A program made the translations under genes and the position numbers. From positions 870,001 through 934,000 of the forward strand of contig JAQFVV010006273.1 of NCBI GenBank assembly GCA_028023455.1: DNA of 64,000 nucleotides. The letters run 5' to 3'. Position 1 is the stretch's first letter, and every line of letters begins with the position of its first letter. Below, piece after piece: positions 49,336 to 61,774 of the stretch. Source of the stretch: Epiperipatus broadwayi. Taxonomy: Eukaryota; Onychophora; Udeonychophora; Euonychophora; Peripatidae. A model generated the notes under the pieces. That model saw only the letters and a list, made by a program, of their open reading frames with translations. It was not told the DNA's origin and did not search any database.

Positions 49336-50671
49336 CACCCGGGTCTCATTTTATGCGGATTTATTTAATGCAATTTTGAAGTTATGTGTTTCATGTTTCT
49401 TCTTAATATCTTTGTATGTGGTTATCTTTTATGCATAAAAATTATTAGATCAGAAGTCGAGCTCCGATGATGTTTTATTACTTTAAATATTATAAATTTC
49501 ATGCACTCACACGTCATATTTAAAATAATAGTGCATTATCGGAGTTCGGCTGCTGTCTAATAATTTCAATATTTTCAGCACTTTATAATAGTACTGCAAT
49601 AGATTTTATGCAATAAAGAAGTTATAATTCACTTAAAATCAGTATTTCCCCATTTTATATACACACATTAAATTTTACAAGATTATAATGTAAATCTGTT
49701 CAAACATTATAGATGCCTATTCTACGCATGTTGTTGTTTTTGCATTTTAAATCACATTCTATTTTTGCTTTTTAAAAAAAGAGTACATAATCAATTAATC
49801 ATTTAGTATCCGTAAGTTTATTTTTAAAAGATGAGTTATAGTGGTGGGCATAATTAAATTTGATAATTAAAATCTGATTTTTAATTATAATTATCAATTT
49901 AAAAATTATGTAACGTGATCTGAAATTAATGTGATGCGAAACAATGAAATTTTGATTTTTAAATGGAATTGAAAATTAAAAAATTAAAGACAAAAATAAG
50001 AATTTAATTTTTAATTGTTAGTTTTAATTAAATTTTGTCCAACAGTGGTGAGTCAGTCTTATCGTAAGTCTAAATTCTTATTTTTATTTTAAACTTTTAG
50101 TTTACTCTAACGGAGAAGAAAAAACACCCAAAAAAATGAATTTCTTTGGAAACAAAAATTTCAATTTTAGATCGTTTAGTGAAATCGGAACGATCAACAG
50201 CGACTGGAAAACATTTAGTTTCAGCGAGTCCACGATAAGAGCAATTAAAAAATGAAGTTGGCACTAGTTGTATTTCCTCTTGTGATGAATCTGATATCTT
50301 ACTAATTTACTAACGAACTTACTTATCGTCAAATACTGATAATGATTAAAATACTGTATACATATGAAAAATACTGTAAAGTACACATAAAAATATATTG
50401 TTTTGAATAAAATTAAATACTGTAGTTAATAAATAAGTAAAAAAAGTTTGTCTTATATCAATTTTTTTCAAATTCGAAATTTTTTATTAGTCATATTTTA
50501 TTTCCTTATATTTTTTTTGTGCGAATTTTAAAGTAATTTTATGTTGTTGCTTTGCTTTTATGCGATTTTTGGAAAATTACAGTACCTATCCCCATTTTTC
50601 AAAGTTAAGTTAAGTCTATTTTTGTGCGACTTGTGAGAAACCTACCAACCGCATAAAATGAGACCCAGGTG
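49336..50671 (+). mobile_element. TA-flanked terminal-inverted-repeat element, copy A (Tc1/mariner or pogo-like, non-autonomous)
   Basis: Left end cacccgggtctcattttatg and the right end read inward cacctgggtctcattttatg are inverted repeats of about 23 bases. TA is duplicated on both sides (49334-49335, 50672-50673). The length is 1336 bp. No transposase frame is open; a short segment near 50260-50300 is shared with copy B. TA target duplications and such ends fit the Tc1/mariner/pogo superfamily. A smaller element is nested at 49448-49557. Confidence 0.8.
49448..49557. mobile_element. 110-bp miniature inverted-repeat element nested in copy A
   Basis: The ends gatcagaagtcgagctccga and (from the right, inward) gacagcagccgaactccgat align with one indel over about 24 bases. 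The element is flanked by TA on both sides (49446-49447, 49558-49559). It is a second TA-target family, different from its host element. Confidence 0.7.
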
Positions 50672-50673
50672 TA

Positions 50674-52049
50674 TTCTCAATTCACAGAGATTATGCATCA
50701 ATTATTATTAAAAATATTTTCCCAATAACTGGGCTCAAATGATAAAAATGTAACTTTTACAGCATATATTAGCTTGTGGCAATAAATAAATAAGCCAGAT
50801 CATGTTTACTCTAGGTAGAAACAATAATAGTATTATTATGAGATGAGTGGATTATTTTCTTTCTACTTCTGTGAACAATTTCACATTTATTCAGTATTCT
50901 TGATAATGTATTAGCATTGTACCAATCACTGTGTCCTACCTCCAATGTGACCTTAGATCATGGAAGAAGCTTGGAGCCATCCTGATCTTCATTTAATCCG
51001 AGACCAGTTTGGATTTGAATCCTGTCCCAAAATCCCAGATCAAACCCCAAAGTATGACCTATAACAATTGTACAATGATAATATGTGTCATGAACTAGCT
51101 CAACAGATATTATTATTAATGAGAACTGATTCTAAATAATGCAGGATAGAACCATTTCTGCGTGAATCAATATATATATATATATGGGTTGCCAAACAAC
51201 AGTGAACATTAATACTTAATCTAATTAATGAATAATGATGGGTCAGACACCAAGTATAATATATAATATTTAATACAAGCAATGATTATATAAATGGTGA
51301 TGGTGATCTGCATAACTTATCTCTAGTCTAAGACATGAATGTACAATATACAAGGCTAATGGTGGGTTTTCTATATATGCCAATAATTAATACATAAATA
51401 CCTAAGGTATAGATATCTAATCTATACTCCAACAAAACAGACATGTGTGATTACAATATGCATAGCCTATGTGCCAAAAGAATTATGTATGTTAACTATT
51501 AATTTGATATTTGTCTAGAAAAAAAATACACTTCTATAAATCAGTTTATGGAAAGCATGAGAAATACAAAGGTGTGATTTCAATTAAACACCTGTCAAAG
51601 TATAATTATTTAAAATTTCATAGAGATATAAAATAATGTGATTTTAAAAGGGATCAATTCATCATGAATTACAAAGTAACAATGTGGGCCATTATTTGAA
51701 TTCAGCAATGAAAATGGTACTAACACATTATGAGCATTGGAACAAATATGAAGTGAATGGTTTTGTCGATGATTCAAAAAGACTAATGGCTACTTGTCTC
51801 AATAAGCACATTTGCCATGCAAATAGTTGTGGAACACGGGGAAAACCAGATTGGGAATTAGCCACAAACCTTTGGTGTTCCAACAAGCAATGAATGAATG
51901 AGAAAATAACATTTATTTCATGTTTTAATCAATTAAAATAACACCACAGGAATGACAAAACTTAAGAAATCAAGAATAGAGCTCATGCCAGCAATGTTAG
52001 ACATAGAAATAATATAATTGTCATAATATTAAATTTAAGCCCAAATTAT
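50674..52049. other. AT-rich non-coding sequence
   Basis: An AT dinucleotide run lies at 51170-51185. The part at 50940-51060 is less AT-rich and has a weak B-box-like ggatttgaatcc, but it has no paired A box. A 69-codon frame at 51684-51893 has no family I recognise. Confidence 0.4.
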
Positions 52050-53515
52050 ATAATATAAATGCTTGACGTGATGACTTGGTCGATAAGATTAAAATCAAAC
52101 TTATGATAGGCAAACGCCTAAACCCAATTGTATAATAATACCCCTTATATCATGCTCCCCCCAAACACAAATGCTGGAAGGCCAGGCTTAACTCAGAAAA
52201 TATATTTCTCTCCCTTACAAAACTTTGTCAAACTCTTAATGAATTCAAATTAACACATGCAAATAATTTTGTTTAAAAATTAAATGAACCTAGTCAGAAG
52301 CATAGTGGCTATAAGTTAAGCTAATAGAATTTATATCAGCTCTTGGTAAAATTATATCAAATAATTAAATAAATCTTTCAACCCGATAATTAGTAGAACT
52401 ATTATTAATTCAGTTCTCATAAGCAAGAAATAGTCTATAAAACTTTATACGGTAAATATTTTCTTAAAATAAGTTTAAACGAAAACATTATTGAGTTGAA
52501 AGCTTTATTGGCATATCATATCACAATTAAACAACATTAATAATCATTAAAACAAATACAAGAGTTAGTAAAAACAGACTGCCATGAGAGGAGAAAGAAA
52601 ATTATCAAAGAATTAATTTAGGACTAGAGATATAATGATATAGAGAATTACTGTGTAACAATTTTAAGCATAATTAAATAAATAACAAGATTTAAGGCAA
52701 TAATCACTTTTAACATAATTAGGAGATAGTTTATGAATAGATTGGGAAGTTGTGTTTTAATCAAATATTAAAAATTACCAGTCTTTCATGTCTTGCTTGT
52801 TGATTCAGGAGCACAGAGTCCAGTTAGATTTAGAAGAAAATGTAGGTGCGCACTTAACTCAAATAAAATTCATTTTATAGTTTCATTATGGATTTTAGGC
52901 AGCGTATATTTTGGCATTGGAGGGTTCTATTTTAGCAGCAATATTTGAAAATTTATTGGGGAATTTCAGGATTCAGCAATCAGATCCCCGAAGTTAGCCG
53001 CGTACCATACTACAAGTATGGTTAAGGTTCAATATTAAAATGGACATAAATCCTGGTGGCAACTCTTCTTAAAATTGAAAGTAATGACTGCTTCTAGGTG
53101 ATTTTTCAGGATGTTTTTTTCCACTTCGCGATTTTCCCACCCATTCTGATCTCTATGCCTTACAGCTAAAGCTTTTATCTTGTTACCAAAAGGAATTTTC
53201 TCTAATTGAAATATGATCCATTACCTCAATAAGACTTTTAAATCCATTATTTTGAATTCGTTTTCTACTTAGAAAATGAATTCACAAAATCTATACAAAT
53301 GATTTTAAATTAGAACTGCCTTTAAACTTTAATTTGTCATTTTAAACTAATTAATGAAGGATTCCCCATTGTCTTGGAAAAAGACGATTTTAAACTTATC
53401 GAAGGTATGTGACTTTTAATCGTAAAAGTTTGGACAAAATTGCAAAATAGAAAATAAATATTCCAATGTAATGAAATCTTATACTAACACATATTTAACC
53501 ATTTATAAGCAATAC
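52050..53515 (-). repeat. Old LTR fragment related to the gypsy LTR, reverse orientation
   Basis: This segment is similar to the reverse complement of about 2440-3770 of the gypsy LTR. Examples are acgtgatgacttg near 52064, ttgagttgaaagctttattg near 52494 with the following tggcatat, and aaacttatcgaagg near 53394 followed by tgtgacttttaatcgtaaaa. The identity is far below that between the two gypsy LTRs. It is therefore an older insertion of the same or a sister family. No internal coding region accompanies it. It is interrupted by RTE copy 3. Confidence 0.75.
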
Positions 53516-53896
53516 GGCGGCAGAAAGGAGTTTGCTATTAACTGAAACGAGACCCTTTGATTCCTCATGGAGGCCTTAAAGGATCCGAGCAGGGCAAATT
53601 CCTAATGTCCACTCCATACGTTCTTGTCATTGCAGCTGTTATTACTATGTGATTATTCATATAGTATACGAACATGGATGGGCTGCTCACCAACACGCAT
53701 TAGCCAGTGTGATGAGTTTATTGGCTTTTTATCTCCCGAGTTTAAGAATATTTTTTCAATATATACAATCATGACAGACAAAAATAAATCATGGCCCATA
53801 TTGCCAGGAGGCTATAAAGTCACCAACCAAGGCAGCGGTTGGTGACCGAAGGCGGAGGGTGCTAAGAATCCCCTGATTGCGGACTCAGGCTGCCAT

Positions 53897-54892
53897 TTGA
53901 TGGTGACTTTTTATTTAGGTACTTACAACTGCAGATCACTTTCAAGTGAAGGAATATTGCAAGAATTAGAAGAACTGTATTATAGTAAATGGGACATTAT
54001 TGAACTTTGTGAAGTTAGAAAAAAAGGTGAAGAAACAATTGATTTAAAAAGTGAACATATACTCTACTATAAAGGCACAAATATTGGAAATACAAGTGGA
54101 GTAGGATTCATTATAAATAAAAAATAAAAGAATAACATTGTGGAGATTGATGGAGTATCAGACAGAGTGACAAGATTAGTTTTACAACTTAATAGCAGAT
54201 ACCAAATGCAGATAATTCAGATTTATGCCCCAACAAGTTCTCATAGTGATGAAGTTATAGAAGATTTTTATATGGATGTACAAAAGGCTTTTGATCAGGG
54301 TAAACAACATTTTAAAATTGTTATGGGAGACTTTAATGCTAGAATTGGTAAACAAATGAAAGATGAAAATGCTGTAGGTAATTTTGGTTATGGTAATAGA
54401 AATGAGAGAGGACATAGACTTGTGGAGTTTGCAGAAAAAGAAAAGCTTTATATTATGAATTCTTTTTTTGAGAAAAATGTTAAAAGGAAATGGACATGGA
54501 AGCATCCAAATAAAGGTACAGCAGAATTGAATTATATTTTGACTAACCAAAAATACATATTTCAAGATTGTAAGGTTCTTAATAAATTTAACACAGGAAG
54601 TGATCACCGATTAGTAAGATGTAAGATACATGTTAATGCAAAACTAGAGAGACAAAAATTATTAAGGAAAACAATATTTATAGTTGATATTCCTAATCTT
54701 CAGAAACATTCTAATGAATTTAAATTAGAACTTGCAAACCGGTTTCAAGTATTAGTAGATTTTGAACATGATTCAGATTTGAATGACATTAATAGGAAAA
54801 TAAGCAATACACTTTTAAAAACTGCAACAAAGATAGCTGGTAGAAAAAAGCAGCAATTAGTAAAAATTCTACTGAAACTAGAGAATTTATGA
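53897..54892 (+). pseudogene. Endonuclease domain of RTE copy 3, one nonsense codon
   Basis: This endonuclease/exonuclease/phosphatase-type domain has TYNCRSL, LCEVR, IYAPTS, MGDFNARIG and GSDHRLV in order. A TAA at 54125-54127 replaces the Trp codon that copy 2 retains; the frame is otherwise open to about 54850. A one-base loss between 54850 and 54870 shifts the frame, so it ends at 54892. The domain would nick target DNA in the nucleus. The upstream frame 53624-53845 lies in the leader and may be part of an N-terminal extension, but I cannot show that it is joined. Confidence 0.9.
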
Positions 54893-55237
54893 AAAAAAGA
54901 AGGTATATGAGGATATACAACAATGATGCATTAAAAAAGATTGAATATCTCGAATTTTGTAAAATGGTGCGAAAAAGAATTGAAAATGATATAAGAAAGT
55001 ATAATTGTGAACTAGCAAGAAAAGCTGTAGAAGAGAATAAAAGTCTAAAGAGTGTAAAACAACATTTTCGTATTGGTAGGAAATTTATATCTGCAATAAG
55101 AAAAAAAGATGGCATTATTACTAAAAAGAGAGATGACATCATAAAATGTGTAGAAGACTTCTATCAAGAATTATATAGTAATAAAGAACAAGTGCCTCCT
55201 ATACATATTATATCTTTCGAATTGCCCAGAATTTTGA
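54875..55237 (+). pseudogene. Linker between endonuclease and reverse transcriptase in RTE copy 3
   Basis: This is open in the next frame (to the stop at 55261-55263). It is Lys/Glu-rich and probably helical, with MKKRRYMRIYNNDALKKIEY near 54889. Linkers of this kind separate the endonuclease and RT domains in RTE-like elements. A second frame change near 55235 leads into the RT frame. Confidence 0.75.
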
Positions 55238-56407
55238 ATGAGGGAAGTGAGATATGCAATTAAATTTATGAAGAAAGGAAAAGATCCAGGTAATGATGGA
55301 ATTGTAATTGATATATTAAAAGAAGCAGGTGAAGAAATAGAAAAAAAATTAGAAAAGTTATATACCAAATGTCTAAATGATAAAGATATACCAGATGATT
55401 GGAAGGATGCAGTATTAATATTAATATTTAAAAAAGGTGATAAAGAAGATATTAGAAATTACAGACCTATCAGTCTTTTATCAGTTTTATACAAAATTTT
55501 TATCAAGATAATTACAACTCATCTACAGAAAACACTGGATTTCAACCAACCAAGAGAACAAGCTGGATTTAAAAGTGGTTTTAGTACAGTAGATCATATC
55601 CAGTTATTGAGAGAAATTATAGAAAGGACAAATGAATATGAGTTGCCATTATGCTTAGGATTTGTAGACTATGAAAAGGCATTTGATTCTATAAACATTT
55701 CTTCAGTGATTAAAGCATTGGATCATCAAGGTGTAGATCCAGGATATTGTCATATTTTGAAGAATATTTATAAAAATGCAACAGCAACAATTATATTACA
55801 TAATGATAGTAGGAAAATCAACATTGAAAAGGGTGTAAGACAGAGTGACTCCATATCTCCAAAACTTTTTACAGCAGTGCTGCAAGAAGTATTTTGTGGA
55901 TTAAAATGGGAAGCTAAAGGAGTGAAAGTAAATGGAGATTATTTAAGTCATTTAGATTTTGCAGATGATGTAGTTATTTTTGCAAATAATGCTTTAGAGC
56001 TACAGGAAATGTTGCAGGAGTTATCAGATGAAAGTAGGATAGTAGGACTAAAGATAAATGTTAAAAAGACTAAAGTAATGTTTAATAGATTTTTTCAAAA
56101 TATGAAAATAAAGAATGATTATGATGAGTTAGAAGAAGTTAACAGTTACAAATACCTTGGCCAGATTATTAATACAGATGGAAATATAATGGATGAAATT
56201 AATCATAGAATTAAACTTGTTTGGAGTACTTTTGGTAGAAATAACTTGATACTAAAAGGAAATATGCCTATGTGTTTGAAAAGGAAGGTTTTTTATGTGT
56301 TTTGCCAGTTCTTACTTATGGATCTGAGACTTGGACACTTAATAGAAGAGCAATACAGAGACTTCAGACCACTCAAAGAAGTATGGAGAGATGCATGTTG
56401 GGAGTAA
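55238..56407 (+). pseudogene. Reverse transcriptase of RTE copy 3, frameshifted near its end
   Basis: RT motifs in order are EVRYAIKFMKKGKDPG, NYRPISLLSVLYKIF, GFKSGFSTVDHI, GFVDYEKAFDSI, GVRQSDSISP, HLDFADDVVIFAN (FADD catalytic box) and YKYLGQIIN. Ser replaces the Gly of copy 2 in RQGD, a change shared with copy 1. A deletion near 56290 ends the correct frame at about KRKVF. C-terminal similarity to copy 2 (ETW and AGHI segments) continues in other frames to about 56580. Transcripts of this copy could not give a complete enzyme. Confidence 0.92.
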
Positions 56408-56735
56408 CAAGAAGGGATCAAAAACGCAATGTATGGGTAAGAGAATAAACAGGTGTTACTGACCTCATTGAAAAAATTAAAAGACTGGAGTTGGGCTGGA
56501 CATATTGTTAGAAGAGATGATAACAGATGGACAATTGCAATTTTAAACTGAATTTCAAGAGATTGTAAAAGACCCAGAAAGAGACCATGTGTGAGATGGA
56601 TGGATGAAATAAAAAGTGTGCAGGGGTGATGTGGAAAAAAAAAGCTAAAGATAGAAAAAGATGGATTGAACTTGGAGAGATCTTCATCCTGCAGTGGATT
56701 GGTAATGGTTGATGATGATAAGGATAAAGCAATAC

Positions 56736-56870
56736 ATGTTTAATCAAATAGCTAAAATGCTCTTAAATAGCATTATTTATTAATATTTTACCATAAGGTA
56801 ATTGGTAATATTAATAGAGTTAAATATAACACAATTAGTTTTAATAAATATTTAAATAACAAAGCAGTTC
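56736..56870 (-). repeat. Possible continuation of the old LTR fragment
   Basis: After RTE copy 3, weak similarity to the complement of about 2290-2400 of the gypsy LTR resumes (for example tttattaatattttaccat and aattagttttaataaatat). The similarity is low and the sequence AT-rich, so this is tentative. Confidence 0.4.
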
Positions 56871-57376
56871 TAACTGAAGTCAGACATATAGGGAAAAGGG
56901 TATAAAATCTCATTACAGAATTTGGAAAGTTTCCCGATTATTAACCGGTTTAAACTAGGTAAAGGTGTAATATCATAAATCAACTAATGGAGAAACATCT
57001 TGAACATTGTGTCCAATATGTTTATACTGTGTATGCATAAACTTCAAATGTTTAAAACATCAGAGAGAAATAATCAAGCATAGAATGAACTACTGCTAGA
57101 TACACACTCATGAATTTTGAATGATGATCAAAACCGTCTGCCAACTATAGCTACCCATTCAAGAGATAGTCAGCTGAAATATACTAATACCTATAATGAA
57201 CTCAAATTTTTACTGCTGAAAGGGAATAGGTATGAAGAATAATATAAATCTCTAGCATTACTATTATTTATCTCCTCTCTAATGAGAATATTTTAGCCAA
57301 TAATTATTTATTAAATCTGTTTAATAAAACAATTTAGTATACAAAATATATATATATAATCTATAAAAGAATTTCA
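56871..57376. other. AT-rich non-coding sequence
   Basis: I see nothing recognisable here. Confidence 0.45.
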
Positions 57377-58420
57377 ATCACAAAACTCCAAATCATTTGC
57401 TTTTGATAGTTCCTGCCAAATTCCATTTGGGTCTTGATTATTAGTATTTCCATAATTACTCATCCTATCTGGTGATTCTTTCTTTCATTTTGCTACTCCG
57501 ACCTGCTTGCATCTTATTAATATGCTCAAACTTTTATTCTGTGATATGAGGTCTTTTTAAGATCTTAATAATTTCCTTATAAGTTGTGTTTTTACTTAAT
57601 TGAATAAAACTATACTTATAATTTACTATCAACATTGGTGGTATTATGAGACAGCTTTCCATCAGTTTCATAGAATTTATTACTGATGTAGGTAGTGCTG
57701 TGGGATTTAATTGACAAAATTTTCTTATTTGGTCTTTCCATAATTTATTGATTATGTTGCTAAAGCTAACAAATTTTATATCCTGCTTTTCTTTTATTAT
57801 GCAGATGTCAGTATTATGATAAAAGAAATCACAAAAATGGCTGACAAAATCAGCAACCTGTCATTCTTTGTATATCACAAACTTTCTTTTTACATATAAA
57901 AGTTTCCTATTCTTTTCTAAGTCAACTTGAAATTCCTTCTCATACTCCAAATACTGATAATACATATCCTGAATTTCTTCCATTATTTCTTTCTGGTTAT
58001 CTATAATTATACTTTCTGCTCTTATCTCTTCTCTAATGTCATTAATCTTTACTTTCACTACTATTACCCCTTGCTCCACTTCAATATTTTTATTTAGCTT
58101 TTTCTCCATTGCTTCTATTACATTTTCATGTAATCTACCCTACACCTTATCTCCTGATTCATTTCTTCTATCTCTTGCTTCATTTCTCCCATCTCTTGCT
58201 TCATGTTTCTCAACTTTTCCATTAAATCCTATTGATTCTTTTTTAACATTTCCATTATTAGCCTCATCATTATTTGTATCTCTGTTAACTCATTTGTTAT
58301 TTCAATCACTTGGGGATTTTTTAAAGAAATGGGATGTTTTGCTCTTCTGATTCCATATTTATAACAAATACAACTATACACATATAACACAATTTTCTTT
58401 ATTTTTCTAAAGTAACTCAA
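57377..58420 (-). pseudogene. LINE ORF1-like coiled-coil protein remnant
   Basis: The minus strand carries 58229-58420 and 57861-58109 as open pieces, with coding-like sequence between and after them. The first piece and the following stretch show heptad-like MKQEMGEMKQEIEEMNQEI. The second has Lys/Glu-rich helices (NQKEIMEEIQDMYYQYLEYE). The last part reads IWQELSKANDLEFCD to a stop near 57377, after a frame change. A coiled coil followed by a basic region is common in ORF1 of LINEs. The reverse transcriptase partner is not adjacent. It could also be another coiled-coil pseudogene. Confidence 0.45.
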
Positions 58421-59609
58421 AATTCTGCTTTCATATTAATTCCAAACTATTAAATATTTAATCCTTAATTATCTACTCCACTCTGCCACATTTTAGCTGG
58501 GCACATACCAGTTCCACCGAAAAGTTTTTCCTTTGCTGTTCATGTTATGTCCTTTAGTGATATTATCTACTTTAAAACTTTCTAACATTCAAATGATTAT
58601 ATATATATATATATTAGAGAATGTTACATATTTACTTTCATATTATAGATACTTAATTTTGTTAAACAAACAAAATTTTCACCCTGCATCGTGTTATAAG
58701 TATATGCTTTTTTATTCTCATTATTAGCAACAATTTGTCAAATAAAACTTTCTTCAATAAATATATTCCAAAATTACTTTTGTAAATCTAAAACGAACTA
58801 TTTAAAAAATTTTACCCCTTCATTACTTCAACCTGCCAATCTAAAATAAAGATGAATTTATAGTATTTAAAAATTTCTCCCCTCTATTTTATCCTATCAA
58901 ACTAAACAAAAAAATGAACTTATTCACTAATATTTTTTTTATCATTATACTTTTCCAGTATTTTTATATCAATATATAATTAAAATTAGACTTTCCATCT
59001 CTGGGATTTTTATTCATATATATCAGCCCCCATATATTACATATATGGTGTATCTTAGGTATAGGTGCTTATACATCGGCCCCACATTGGGTGCCATATT
59101 ATTTAAAAATTTGTAACTGTCCAAAATCTACAACTCACATGGAAATAACCTAAGGGCAATCAGCATGTGTGTTCCACATTCTGACATCACAGAACAACAA
59201 TTCTTTTTATAGCCTGCTAAAATCAGCTAGACACACAAGAATCTTATTCTAATTAAATTAATGCTTGCAAAATAATGACAAATAAAAAAATGATGAGACA
59301 TTACAATTTATTTACATCTATACTAAAAATCAATATATATATATAAGCATATCTGGCTTGTCAAATACAAGACAATTACATACAATTATTTGTGAATTCT
59401 ATTATCCATTTTATTTATTAGTTTTATGAACTTTATGCAACAAATAAAATTGTATACTCCTGTATAATATATTCTTTCATGTGATATATGACTTGATTTA
59501 TTTGCAATATATTCTTATATAAACTTGAAAAAATGTCAACCTGCATAATCACAAATAATTATCAGTTTAAACAACCTGATAAATTGAGGATGATAATACT
59601 AGAGACAAG
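58421..59609. other. AT-rich non-coding sequence
   Basis: An AT dinucleotide run lies at 58598-58615. I see no other feature. Confidence 0.5.
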
Positions 59610-59611
59610 TA

Positions 59612-60443
59612 TACCTGGGTCTCATTTTATATGGTAGATAGGTTCCTCAGAAAATGTGCACAAAAATACACTTAACTTACCTTGAAAAATGGGGGATAGG
59701 TTCTGTAATTTTCAGAAATTGCATAAAAGCAAAGCAAAAATAAAAAATTACTTTAAAATTCACATTAAAAAAAATAAGGAAATAAAGTATGACTAATAAA
59801 ACATTTCAAATATTTGAAAAAAAAATAATGCAAGACAAACTTTTTTTACTTTTTTTATTAACTACAGTATTTAATTTTACATTTTTTCATACACATTTTA
59901 ATCATTACCACTATTTGACAATATGTGTTCATTTGTGAACTGGTAACAAATCAGATTCGTGATGTGATGTATAACTAGCGCCACTTTCAGTCTTGTGCTG
60001 TGTTAATGGTTTTCTGTTTCTATATTTAAAAAATGAGATCACAATCAAAACAAAAAGATTATACATTATCATTAGGAAGATTATTTTTAGTTTACAAAAT
60101 CAATAAATTTATTTTAAAAATCTAAAAAATTAAATATTTCTGTTATATCTAACAAAATATGTTTTAAAAGTTTAAAATTTTTGAATATTTATTGCAATAT
60201 TTTTATACGTAAGTATAAATCTATTATTATTATTATTTACTCATTAGTATAAGATTCTAAATATAGCTTCAGGCCATATAACATTATATTTTTGAAAAAA
60301 AAAATTTCAAGTCAAAATAAGTTATTAATAATTTAAATTTCTTGATATCTAATAAATATAGTATGAAAGATATTAAGAAGAAACATGAATCGCATAACTT
60401 CAAAATCACATTAAAATAATCTGCATAAAATTAGACCCAGGTG
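59612..60443 (-). mobile_element. TA-flanked terminal-inverted-repeat element, copy B
   Basis: The right end, read inward, is cacctgggtctaattttatg and matches the left end of copy A. The left end is tacctgggtctcattttata. TA lies on both sides (59610-59611, 60444-60445). Similarity to copy A in reverse orientation extends over both ends and a central part. The length is 832 bp and there is no transposase. Confidence 0.8.
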
Positions 60444-60445
60444 TA

Positions 60446-61596
60446 TAGATAATTCTAGAAACTAATTAAATAACTGACTGCCATAATTAATTTCAAGCAT
60501 TAGTACAGGTAAGTAACTAAAATAATACAGAAAATGTAAAATACAGGAAATAACATCTGTTTTACATTAATCTGTAGAACATTAAGAAATACAAGTACTA
60601 AGTATACACAAATGGTAAGAATAAGCTTCTACCACATACTACACCTCAGAGTAAATATAGTGTGCTAGTGACCAGCAGGTGCATATGTACCACATCAAAA
60701 CATGTATGAAGACAAGGCAGATAATATACAGTATGAATTTCCATCTACAACATAATATTACATTAAATAAAATAATGAATGTCAGAAGTAAGAAATCACA
60801 AATGATATTATAATCATGTAAGATAAATAACCAAATGTGTCACATTCTGAAATAGAGACAGCCTAAATTATGGAAGCTAATTTCAGCGAATACCCTAAAT
60901 TATCGTTTTTCAAGCCTGGGGTGATGTTTTGCTTAAAACTGAAAACTATTCATATACAATCATCAACAACCTTAATCTAGCATGTCTATGCATCCAGATT
61001 GAAATCCATTCAGGATTTGTTAAATTACAGGCTTAAAATTTTGTTCATATTTTGAATGAAGGAGAAATGATGGGTTTAATTGAAATTAATAAATCATAAG
61101 TATGGTCAGAGATTACTATAATAAACTTTAATTGCTTTATATGAAATAGTATTGACTAAATTGTGGTGTGATTATGAGAACAATACAACAATCTTGTCAT
61201 ATCTGCTTATAAAGAGGTTTAACAAAAACAATTACTGACTAAAATATTTTCATTAGAGAGAGTTATAATATTCTTTTAAAGTTAATACCTATTCCTTTCA
61301 GCTGTAAAAGTTCAAGTTCATTCTTTAGGTATTAGTATATTTCAGTGGACTTTATCTGTTGAACCATAGCTATGGTAACAGTCAATGTTGATCATTTAAA
61401 TTTAATAAAGTACTTCTAGCAAATAGTTTACTCTTTGCATGATGACTGATTTCTCCCCAAATCTTTGAACATTTGATGTTTATGCATATACAGCATAAAT
61501 GTACAGAACACAACATTCAGAATGGACACAACATTCAGAATGTTTCTCCATTAGATGATGACTTTCCATCTGAGGACTCAGCAATAGACTATGGCT
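60446..61596. other. AT-rich non-coding sequence
   Basis: The only structure seen is a short tandem duplication, acaacattcagaatgg twice near 61510-61540. Confidence 0.5.
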
Positions 61597-61774
61597 TGTA
61601 CTCCACCTATTGATCAGAATAAAGAATATGGCAGCACCACTACTCCTGCATGACATTTGAATCAAAATGGAGAAGATAAGATGGATGTACTCCACCTATT
61701 GATCAGAATAAAGAATATGGCAGCACCACTACTCCTGCATGACATTTGAATCAAAATGGAGAAGATAAGATGGA
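61597..61774 (+). repeat. 89-bp perfect tandem duplication
   Basis: The unit at 61597-61685 (tgtactccacctattgat...) is repeated without visible change at 61686-61774. The perfect identity suggests a recent duplication, or an assembly artefact. Confidence 0.9.

Larger units (their letters stand above)
53516..56726 (+). mobile_element. RTE-like retrotransposon copy 3, full length but inactivated
   Basis: The element is about 3.2 kb, starts with a GC-richer 5' leader (ggcggcagaaaggag) and ends in a GATGATGATAAG-type tail. A 9-bp duplication, aagcaatac, lies at 53507-53515 and 56727-56735. It encodes an endonuclease followed by a reverse transcriptase on one strand. It is the least truncated of three copies in the window and serves as the reference for the other two. 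Confidence 0.88.

Noticed and set aside
50940-51060. Possible tRNA-derived SINE with ggatttgaatcc
   Set aside because: The B-box match is weak, no A box, poly(A) or duplication was found, and there is no second copy in the window.
51684-51893. 69-codon frame as a small gene
   Set aside because: No homologous family was recognised and no supporting signals were seen. It could be a transposon scrap.
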